From Candidatus Kuenenia stuttgartensis (GTDB lineage Bacteria; Planctomycetota; Planctomycetia; Pirellulales; UBA1268), in the NCBI GenBank assembly GCA_945876515.1, contig CAMCPF010000127.1, positions 1 to 8,048 of the forward strand: a DNA stretch of 8,048 nucleotides, in the 5' to 3' direction. This document shows positions 1 through 6,456 of the stretch, in pieces; positions within the stretch are counted from its first letter, which is position 1; the number at the start of each line of letters is the position of its first letter. The notes beneath the pieces are model-generated. The model did no database searches. It saw only the letters and a program-made list of their open reading frames with translations, and was not told where the DNA came from. The translations under genes and the position numbers were made by a program.

Positions 1-545
1 AGCCGCCGGGCCGCCTCGAGCGGCGAGGTCCCCTCGTTCCAGTCGCCGTCGCTGGCCAGCACCACCGCCCGCAGGCTGCCGAACCGCTCGGCCGCGCCCA
101 CCAACGGAGCGCCGAGATCCGTGGCGGACGCCTCGGGCGCGGCCGAGAACGGCTCCACGACCACCCGGTAGCGGTCCTCGAGCGGCCGCCAAAAGTCGCT
201 CGCCGCAAGCTCGGCCACCGCCTCCCGGCGCGACGTGGGGGCGGCGGCGGCCGTCACCACGTCGCGGGTGTCCATGCTCCGCGAGCCATCGACCAGCACG
301 GCTACCACGGGCTTCTCGTCGGGGCGGAACTCCTCGACCCACTCGGGTTGGTTGAGGAGCAGCGCCACGAGGCCCGCGATCACCACCCGCAGCAACTCGA
401 CGAGTCCCGTGCCGGCCGCGTAGCCGCTGCGGCGCCAGGTGAGGAAGGCCACCACCACCGTGGCCGCCACGAGCACGGCCGAGATCAGGATCGTCCAGGG
501 CGTGGTGAAGAACCGCAGTCCCTCGAAGCCGGTGGCGGCGATCAT
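1..545 (-). CDS. Membrane-anchored VWA-domain protein, N-terminal part (runs off the left edge)
   Basis: About 181 codons are visible from ATG 545, and the frame is still open at base 1, so the gene is partial. The N-terminus has two predicted membrane segments, about residues 18-37 and 48-64, followed by a VWA domain. Its MIDAS motif is DGSRS (D86, S88, S90) in the context VAVLVDGSRSMD, and a later strand reads VVLASDGDWNEG. The start is supported by GGAGG at 553-557, seven bases upstream, and by an ATGA overlap with the stop of the preceding gene, which implies translational coupling. In planctomycetes, proteins at this position are often long, with extracytoplasmic beta domains and a glutamine-amidotransferase-like fold after the VWA domain. 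That part lies outside the window and is inferred. It is the fourth gene of the MoxR/DUF58/BatA-like operon. Its role is presumably as a membrane-bound metal-dependent adhesion or scaffold partner of the MoxR ATPase. Confidence 0.85.
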   Translation of the reverse strand, partial: MIAATGFEGLRFFTTPWTILISAVLVAATVVVAFLTWRRSGYAAGTGLVELLRVVIAGLVALLLNQPEWVEEFRPDEKPVVAVLVDGSRSMDTRDVVTAAAAPTSRREAVAELAASDFWRPLEDRYRVVVEPFSAAPEASATDLGAPLVGAAERFGSLRAVVLASDGDWNEGTSPLEAARR

Positions 546-2551
546 GCGGCGGCCTCCGCGAGGGCGGGGATCACGGGCGTGGCGACCCGGCGGCGGGGCA
601 GGCTCAAGAGTCCCTCACCGACGAGCGCCAAGAGCATCGCGATCAGGAAGGCCCGCCAAATCTCCTGCACGATGCTGTCACCGCGGCCGGCCCGCCCCTC
701 GACCCGGGTGTAGGCGAGGCCGCGAAACAGCCCGTCGATCCGCTCGGGCGCGGCGATCGCGGCCACGTCCTCCGCCGGCGGCCGGTTGATGGCCACGAGT
801 CGGCCCGCCGCCTCGTAGACGCCGGCCTGCCAGCCCGCCTCCGCGCCACTGCTGCCGGCCGGCCCGGCCACACACGCCCAACGCGCGTCGGCCGTCGCCG
901 CAGCCAGCAGCTCGCTCGCGGCGGGCCCGGCGTCGATCTGCCGCGCACCCGCCAGCGGCTCGAGACCCCGCTCGATCAGCCGCTGCAGGATCGCGTACAA
1001 GACGATGCCTTCGCTCGCCAGCGACGAGTCCCGCGGCCGCGGCAGCGTGGCGCAGAAGGTGATGCCGCGGCCGTCGGGCACCCGCGCCACCAACGGCAGG
1101 CCGTCGGCCAGTGTGGCCAGCGGCACGATCTCGCCCCCGAGCCCGCACGACCGCTGCACCTCGAGCTCGCCCACCGGCAGCGCGCCGCTGGCCAGCGTGT
1201 TGGCGAGGATGTCCTCGTCGCTCCGCCACTGTTCGGGCCGCAGCGGCTGCGGGTGGGCCAGCCACTCGCCCCAGGACACGCCAGCGAACGTCGCTCCGTC
1301 GGCCGACTCGGGTGGGAAGAAGATCGCCTGCCCGCCGCGGGCGACGAACTCATCGACGAGTTTCGCCTCGTCTCCCTGCGGCAGCGGCCCCTGCCAAATC
1401 AGGGCCGCCGCCTCCGCCCACGGCGCGGTCGCCAGGCCGGCCCGGGGCACGCTCTCCGCCCGGGCCACGAGCTCCTTGCTCGGCGGGATCGAGGCCGCGA
1501 GCTCCAGCACCCGCCCGGCCGCGGCCTCCTCGGCCACCACCAGCGCCAGCCGTGGGGGCGGCTCGTCGAACACGAAGTAAAACTCGTTGTCGGCCGCGCA
1601 GGTGTCGGCCGGAATCGAGACGCGGCCCCAGCCCCGGGCCGACTCGCCGCGACCCAGCGGCAGGGCATGGTTGGCGAGCACCGCCTCACGGCCGGCGAGC
1701 TCGACCTCCACGGCCGTCGAAACGCCGCCGAGTTCGAACTTCAGCGGCAGCGTGATGGGGTCGCCGGAATCCTGCCGCGTCGCCACGACGCTGACGAGCA
1801 GTTCCCGCGCCTCGCCCCGCCGCTCGAGCCGGGCCTCGGTGACCCGCACGGCGACGTTGCCCGCGGGGGCCGCGTCGAAGGCCACCAGTTGGAAGCGGAC
1901 CTGCTGGGGCAGCTTCGCAAAGGCGTCCCGCAGGCCGGCCCAGCCGCCGTCTTCGAGCGCCCAGTCGTTGGTCCGCCCGTCGGAGCAGATCCAGACCTCG
2001 GCGGTCCCGGCGGCGTTGTCGCGGATGTGGTCGTAGGCGGCCTGCAGCATCCCGGGGATGTCGGCCGCGGCGGCGACCGGCCCGGCGGCGGGCAGGTCCA
2101 CGAGCGCCGCCGCCGGCACCTCGACGAGCTTGTCGCCTTCCACCAGCAAACACCGCTGGGGCGCGAGCGTGGCGAGCGTCTCGGCCAGTTGCCGCCGTCC
2201 GGTGGCCAGCTTCGTCTCCGGCGTCGCGGGGTCGCGGGCCTGCATCGACGGACTGCGGTCGAGCACCACGATCGCCGTGTCGGGCCGCGCCCCGCCCGCC
2301 AGGGCCAGCCAGCCTCGCGACAGCGGCCGGCCAATCGCCAGGATCACCGCCGCCACCGCCAGCATCCGCAGGAGCATGATCAGCCAGTGCCGCAGCTTCG
2401 AGTAGCCGCTCGACATTGCCCGGGCCGCGAGCAGAAACCGCATCGCCGCCCACTGCACCGTCTGAAACCGCCGCTGGTTGATCAGGTGGATGATCAACGG
2501 CAGCGCGACCAGCGGCAGCGCCACGAGCAGCCAGGGCTGGAGGAACGTCAT
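542..2551 (-). CDS. BatA-like membrane protein with VWA domain (669 aa)
   Basis: The first about 80 residues match the BatA N-terminal domain: a hydrophobic segment at 7-24, the hallmark IIHLINQRR at 20-28, and a second segment at about 56-74. A VWA domain follows, with an intact MIDAS motif DRSPS (D98, S100, S102) and a VWICSDGRTNDW strand at 186-197. Residues 230-330 look like a beta-rich (CARDB-like) spacer. Residues 335-540 resemble the degenerate glutamine-amidotransferase-like fold seen in planctomycete homologues, for example ALIWQGPLP at 383-391 and FVARGGQAIFFPPE at 402-415. A final membrane helix at about 633-650 precedes a short tail. Classical BatA is only about 330 residues, so this is a long, multi-domain relative. 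GAGGGGG at 2557-2563 lies five bases from ATG 2551. The start overlaps the DUF58 stop (ATGA) and the stop overlaps the next start (ATGA), so the gene sits inside a coupled operon. The MIDAS suggests divalent-metal-dependent protein binding at the cell envelope; the ligand is unknown. Confidence 0.92.
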   Translation of the reverse strand: MTFLQPWLLVALPLVALPLIIHLINQRRFQTVQWAAMRFLLAARAMSSGYSKLRHWLIMLLRMLAVAAVILAIGRPLSRGWLALAGGARPDTAIVVLDRSPSMQARDPATPETKLATGRRQLAETLATLAPQRCLLVEGDKLVEVPAAALVDLPAAGPVAAAADIPGMLQAAYDHIRDNAAGTAEVWICSDGRTNDWALEDGGWAGLRDAFAKLPQQVRFQLVAFDAAPAGNVAVRVTEARLERRGEARELLVSVVATRQDSGDPITLPLKFELGGVSTAVEVELAGREAVLANHALPLGRGESARGWGRVSIPADTCAADNEFYFVFDEPPPRLALVVAEEAAAGRVLELAASIPPSKELVARAESVPRAGLATAPWAEAAALIWQGPLPQGDEAKLVDEFVARGGQAIFFPPESADGATFAGVSWGEWLAHPQPLRPEQWRSDEDILANTLASGALPVGELEVQRSCGLGGEIVPLATLADGLPLVARVPDGRGITFCATLPRPRDSSLASEGIVLYAILQRLIERGLEPLAGARQIDAGPAASELLAAATADARWACVAGPAGSSGAEAGWQAGVYEAAGRLVAINRPPAEDVAAIAAPERIDGLFRGLAYTRVEGRAGRGDSIVQEIWRAFLIAMLLALVGEGLLSLPRRRVATPVIPALAEAAA

Positions 2552-3486
2552 CGCAGCCCCCTCGCCGCCGCCCGACCCACGAGAAATCGGGCCAGCACCT
2601 GCTCATAGGGCTCGTCCGTCAACACCCGCTGGTAGTCGATCCCCTTCTCCAGCACGATCCGCCGCAGTGACTCGAGATAGGCCGTCACGGCCGTGTGGTA
2701 GCGGTCGGCGATCTCGATGGGATCGGCGAAGATCGCCGCGCCCCCCTCCAGATCCACAAACCGCGTCGGCCGCTGGAAGGTGAAGGCCATTTCCTGCGGG
2801 TCGAGCAGGTGGAACACCGCCACGTCATGCCGGCGGAACTTGAGGTGGCCGAAGGCCCCGGCCAGTTCCTCCGGATCGGCGAACAGGTCGGAGACGATCG
2901 CCACCAGCGCCCGCTGGCGGATCGTCTCAGCGATCTCGTGGAGCACCTCGCAGAGGCCCGTCGTGCCCTGCGGCCGCGCCTCGTCGAGCACGTCGAACAC
3001 CAGCCGCAGGTGCGCGGGGCTGCGGCGCGGCGGCAGGGTGCGAACGATCCGCTCGGCGGCACAGGCGATGCCGACCGCGTCGCCCTGCTGGCTGGCGAGA
3101 TACCCGAGCGCTCCGCAGATCCGCCGGGCGTAGTCGAGCTTCACGAGCGGCTGCGGGCCGGCCTGGGCCGCCGGCTTCGTGGAGCCGAAGGCCATCGAGC
3201 CGCTGGTGTCGAGCACGAGCACGAGCCTGAGGTTCGTGTCGGCCTCGTACTCCTTGACGTAAAACCGGTCGGACCGACCGAAGGCCCGCCAGTCGAGCCG
3301 CCTGAGGTCGTCGCCGGGTACGTACTTGCGGTATTCGGCGAACTCGACGCTCGAGCCGCGGTGAGGGCTTGCGTGCCGACCCGAGACGTTGCCCACCATC
3401 GGCCGCCGGGCCAACAGCGGCACGCCGGAGAGCCGCGCGAGCACGGCGGGCTCGAGGAAGCTGCGGGGCTGGCGATCGGAGAGCAT
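2548..3486 (-). CDS. DUF58 domain protein with VWA-like MIDAS (312 aa)
   Basis: The protein has the DUF58 signature: residues 35-80 contain GRHASPHRGSSVEFAEYRKY, then VPGDDLRRLDWRAFGRSDRFYVKEYE. A VWA-like MIDAS DTSGS follows (D93, S95, S97). The length (312 aa) is normal for short, soluble DUF58 proteins, and there is no membrane segment or signal peptide, so it is probably cytoplasmic. DUF58 genes are regularly next to moxR, and the proteins are thought to be MoxR partners; biochemical function is largely uncharacterised. Start choice: ATG 3486 has GAGG at 3492-3495 with a five-base spacer, and lies seven bases after the MoxR stop. Its stop overlaps the start of the BatA-like gene. The metal-binding residues look complete, so it is likely to bind a divalent cation. 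Confidence 0.95.
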   Translation of the reverse strand: MLSDRQPRSFLEPAVLARLSGVPLLARRPMVGNVSGRHASPHRGSSVEFAEYRKYVPGDDLRRLDWRAFGRSDRFYVKEYEADTNLRLVLVLDTSGSMAFGSTKPAAQAGPQPLVKLDYARRICGALGYLASQQGDAVGIACAAERIVRTLPPRRSPAHLRLVFDVLDEARPQGTTGLCEVLHEIAETIRQRALVAIVSDLFADPEELAGAFGHLKFRRHDVAVFHLLDPQEMAFTFQRPTRFVDLEGGAAIFADPIEIADRYHTAVTAYLESLRRIVLEKGIDYQRVLTDEPYEQVLARFLVGRAAARGLR

Positions 3487-3493
3487 GGCCGCC

Positions 3494-4522
<1,029 letters not shown>

Positions 4523-4555
4523 GGGTTCTTCTCGAGGGACGAGGGGGAAAGGCGC

Positions 4556-4591
4556 GGGGGCCGGCGCCGGAGTTCTCCGGTGCCGACCCCC
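4556..4591 (-). terminator. Long GC-rich hairpin, possible terminator or 5'-leader structure
   Basis: Two 17-base arms (4556-4572 and 4575-4591) are complementary except for one G-U wobble and one A/C mismatch, around a two-base centre (so in practice a four-base loop). On the minus strand it lies 49 bases after the fasciclin stop and 33 bases before the MoxR start. After the stem the minus strand reads GCGCCTTTCCCCC, so there is no true U-tract. It could terminate fasciclin transcription, or act as a structured MoxR leader if the promoter lies upstream of it. The structure is seen in the sequence; its role is inferred. Confidence 0.5.
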
Positions 4592-4608
4592 AGTATGCCT
4601 CCGCGCCT

Positions 4609-4626
4609 GGAGCCCTGCACGGCTCC
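4609..4626 (-). terminator. Short hairpin just downstream of the fasciclin gene
   Basis: GGAGCC (4609-4614) and GGCTCC (4621-4626) form a perfect six-base stem with a six-base loop. It is 14 bases beyond the fasciclin stop codon. No T-run follows on the minus strand, so it is at best an atypical intrinsic terminator or a 3'-end stabiliser. Confidence 0.4.
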
Positions 4627-4640
4627 GCCGGCCATTTTCG

Positions 4641-5210
4641 TCACTCGGGCAGGATCACCGCGTCGATCACGTGGATCACGCCGTTGGAGCAGGGAATGTC
4701 GGTCTTCACGACCTTCGCCCCGTCCACCATCACCGTGCCGCCCTCGACCTTGATCTTGGCGGCCTTGCCCTGGACGGTCTTGGCCTCCGAGAGCTTGACC
4801 ACGTCGGCCGCCATCACCTTGCCGGGCACGACGTGGTAGGTGAGGATCGCCACGAGCTTCTCCTTGTTCTCCGGCTTGAGCAGGGTCGCAACGGTGCCCT
4901 CGGGCAGCTTCGCGAAGGCCGCGTCAGTCGGGGCGAAGACGGTGAACGGGCCGTCACCCTTGAGGGTCTCGACCAGCCCGGCCGCCTTCACGGCCGCGAC
5001 GAGCGTGGCAAAGTCACCGGCCGCGACGGCCGTATCGACGATGTCCTTGGACTCGGCCTTGTAGGCCACGGTCTGGACGTGGCCAGCCGCCGCCTCGCGG
5101 GCCAGTCGCTGCTGCTTGGCCACGGGGCATTCGTCGGCCGTCACCACGTTCCCGGCCAGCAGGGCCACGAGCCCGGCCAACGCCATCGAACCGAAACTGA
5201 ACACGCGCAT
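4641..5210 (-). CDS. Secreted fasciclin (FAS1) domain protein (189 aa)
   Basis: The start ATG 5210 is chosen because it opens a clear Sec signal peptide (residues 1-25, MRVF, then a hydrophobic core, cleavage likely after VVTA) and has GAGG five bases upstream. The same frame stays open much further upstream, but there it overlaps the glycosyltransferase gene in another frame and is not coding. The mature protein has a short basic linker (26-52) and one FAS1 domain (about 54-188). It shows the H1 box GPFTVFAPTDAAFAKLP (87-103), the TYHVVPGKV motif (124-132, with Y125-H126) and the H2 box NGVIHVIDAVILP (176-188). Single-domain FAS1 proteins are exported and are linked to adhesion and matrix or surface interactions. 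The length matches the bacterial single-domain class. Two cysteines (C28 and C174) remain after cleavage and could form a disulfide. It appears to be monocistronic, with non-coding gaps on both sides. Confidence 0.95.
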   Translation of the reverse strand: MRVFSFGSMALAGLVALLAGNVVTADECPVAKQQRLAREAAAGHVQTVAYKAESKDIVDTAVAAGDFATLVAAVKAAGLVETLKGDGPFTVFAPTDAAFAKLPEGTVATLLKPENKEKLVAILTYHVVPGKVMAADVVKLSEAKTVQGKAAKIKVEGGTVMVDGAKVVKTDIPCSNGVIHVIDAVILPE

Positions 5211-5356
5211 CAAAACCTCGCTTGTTTGGGAAAGGCCGCCTCGGCGACCCAACTCAGCATCCGGTCCCCCGGTCAGTCCGGTGGACGACGGCCGGCTGGC
5301 CGCCGGCGAGTTATAGGCCGGCCGCCACCGCGGAACACCGGAAAGGCCTCGGGCCC
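5211..5356. other. Intergenic gap upstream of the fasciclin gene
   Basis: This is 146 non-coding bases between the GT-A-like gene stop and the fasciclin start. It must hold the fasciclin promoter if that gene is transcribed alone, but I see no convincing -35/-10 pair. A GCCGGC inverted repeat (5291-5296 and 5302-5307, five-base loop) and a GGCCT/AGGCC pair across the upstream gene's stop codon (5345-5349 and 5359-5363) could help end transcription of the glycosyltransferase genes. Neither is followed by a T-run. Confidence 0.4.
5216..5219 (-). promoter_or_regulatory. Ribosome-binding site for the fasciclin gene
   Basis: GAGG on the minus strand, five bases (TTTTG) before ATG 5210. It decides the start, because the reading frame itself extends far upstream without a stop. 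Confidence 0.7.
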
Positions 5357-6412
5357 TCAGGCCGCGCGGCGGTTGCCACCCGACACTCTGGGTGAATCCG
5401 CCCCGGACGGTACCCTGGGAAACAGCCCGGGCCGCGAGCAGCCGCCTGCCAGCCGGGCCCAGGCGGCGGCCAGGGCCGCGACCACGCCGTCGCCGAAGCG
5501 GTGGCGGCGGCCGTAGATCACGAGTTGGCTGGGGTTGAGAAACAGCCGGTCGTGGCCGGCTGCGATCAGCGAGCGGTGAAAGGTGGCGTGCTCGAGATCG
5601 GCGTTGCCGTAGTGGCCGCGGGCGTAGGCTGCCATGGTGTAGATGCCCAGGCCACCAAAGCAGCTCGTCACCGGCACCAGCGGCGTGCCCCGCTCGTAGA
5701 CGAGGCCGGCGGCGGCGGCGGTCGAGAGGGGCGTCAGGTCGGCGTCGAACCGCATGGCCCAGGTGTCGTACTGTCGCAGGGCGTTCATCGTCAGCCCGTG
5801 CCGCCGGCAGATGAGCCCGTTGGAGCCGACGAAGTCCCACCCGGGCCAGCCGAAGCTGCTGGCGATGCCGTCGATGCTGAAGCCTCCCTGCACGTCGAAA
5901 TCGACGATGATCACCGCGTCGAACCCGGAGCAGAGGTCGAGCACCCGTTCCTGACACCGCCGCCGATAGAAGGCCATCCGGCCGGCCCGGTCGAGGCACC
6001 GGGTGGTGGGATTGACGGGATCGGCGAGCCGCTCGCTCGTGGCATCGACCCGCGGGTTGTCGCCGGCCCAGCGCCGCAACAGCAGCCGGGTATCGTCCCG
6101 CGAGTCGTTCTCGAACACCACGACCCGGGCGTCGGCGAAGCAGCGTGACAGGTTTTCCACGCGGCGGATCGTCAGCGGCAGGATCCGCCCCACATCCCGG
6201 GCCAGGCCCGTGATCGCCACCCGGGTTTCCGCCATCGCCGCATACCCGCGACGACAGGCCGCGAAATACGCCTCCGCGAACTCGCCGTTGGGCGGGAATG
6301 CCTCCTCCGGAAACAGCGGGCCGCCGAAGTCGGCCGCATCGAGCAGCGGCGACCAACGGGGCGGCGATGGGGTGCGGGACGGGTTCGGCACGGCAGGATT
6401 CAAGTGGACCAT
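5357..6412 (-). CDS. Predicted glycosyltransferase, GT-A-like with DFDV motif (about 351 aa)
   Basis: The core begins with RVAITGLARDVGRILP (64-79), then VVVFENDSRDDT (97-108), the pattern used by GT-A enzymes to start the nucleotide-sugar fold. VIIVDFDVQGGFSIDG (167-182) supplies a DxD-type metal motif (D171, D173). Later blocks are WDFVGSNGL (192-200), YDTWAMRF (215-222), SCFGGLGIY (250-258) and DLEHATFHRSL (272-282). The ENDS, DxD, SNGL and YDTWA spacing recalls the CAP59/GT69-type and related mannosyltransferases, but I cannot confirm a family, and donor and acceptor are unknown. There is no signal peptide. ATG 6412 is the only nearby ATG in this frame lying after the upstream gene; the frame is open to 6676, but a start there would overlap the GT4 gene by 226 bases. 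No Shine-Dalgarno site precedes 6412; instead there is a tandem repeat. The last about 30 residues are low in complexity. It probably acts with the GT4 enzyme and the methyltransferase in one glycan pathway. Confidence 0.85.
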   Translation of the reverse strand: MVHLNPAVPNPSRTPSPPRWSPLLDAADFGGPLFPEEAFPPNGEFAEAYFAACRRGYAAMAETRVAITGLARDVGRILPLTIRRVENLSRCFADARVVVFENDSRDDTRLLLRRWAGDNPRVDATSERLADPVNPTTRCLDRAGRMAFYRRRCQERVLDLCSGFDAVIIVDFDVQGGFSIDGIASSFGWPGWDFVGSNGLICRRHGLTMNALRQYDTWAMRFDADLTPLSTAAAAGLVYERGTPLVPVTSCFGGLGIYTMAAYARGHYGNADLEHATFHRSLIAAGHDRLFLNPSQLVIYGRRHRFGDGVVAALAAAWARLAGGCSRPGLFPRVPSGADSPRVSGGNRRAA

Positions 6413-6429
6413 TGCATTAGGGGGACCAT
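6400..6429 (-). other. Possible mini-ORF (9 codons plus stop) overlapping the GT-A-like start
   Basis: ATG 6429 encodes MVPLMQWST followed by TGA. It overlaps the start of the glycosyltransferase at 6412 in another frame. Only its position and its similarity to the mini-ORF just upstream suggest it could matter; there is no ribosome site. Translation is speculative. Confidence 0.2.
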
Positions 6430-6456
6430 TGCATTGAGGGGACCATGGCTTCAGCG
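6406..6456 (-). repeat. Imperfect 17-bp tandem repeat, three units, at the glycosyltransferase junction
   Basis: The units are 6406-6422, 6423-6439 and 6440-6456, based on GGACCATTGCATT on the plus strand. Units 1 and 2 match at 15 of 17 positions. Unit 3 is more diverged (11 of 17 against unit 2) and covers the GT4 stop codon. Each unit brings one ATGGTCC on the minus strand, and units 1 and 2 also bring ATGCA. Because 17 is not a multiple of three, each copy places its ATG in a different frame. It probably arose by slippage or local duplication of the start region of the downstream gene. Confidence 0.8.
6417..6446 (-). other. Possible mini-ORF (9 codons plus stop) between the two glycosyltransferase genes
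   Basis: ATG 6446 lies four bases after the GT4 stop codon and encodes MVPSMQWSP followed by TAA. That TAA overlaps the next ATG (TAATG). The peptide matches the following mini-ORF at seven of nine residues because both derive from the repeat. It may only be a by-product of the repeat. Confidence 0.2.

Larger units (their letters stand above)
4523..4640. other. Intergenic gap between moxR-like gene and fasciclin gene
   Basis: This is 118 non-coding bases between the fasciclin stop and the MoxR start. It contains two hairpins, annotated separately, and the weak MoxR ribosome site. A CATACT on the minus strand (4594-4599) resembles a -10 box, but no matching -35 element lies upstream, so I do not call a promoter. 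Confidence 0.6.

Noticed and set aside
1253..2608. Long plus-strand open frame (about 450 codons) opposite the BatA-like gene
   Set aside because: Its product is rich in Arg, Gly, Pro and His with no recognisable domain, and it is antisense to a well-supported gene. Such frames are expected in very GC-rich DNA.
5120..5140. Lipoprotein signal in the fasciclin protein (cysteine at residue 28)
   Set aside because: The residues before C28 read VVTADEC, which does not fit a lipobox; an ordinary signal-peptidase site after VVTA fits better.
5291..5307. GCCGGC inverted repeat as an intrinsic terminator
   Set aside because: The stem is only six bases, no T-run follows, and GCCGGC is common by chance in this base composition. 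It is mentioned only in the gap description.
5211..6356. Upstream in-frame extension of the fasciclin gene into a 571-codon protein
   Set aside because: The extension overlaps the GT-A-like gene in another frame, is low in complexity and Arg-rich, and would bury the signal peptide internally. The GAGG site and signal peptide support ATG 5210.
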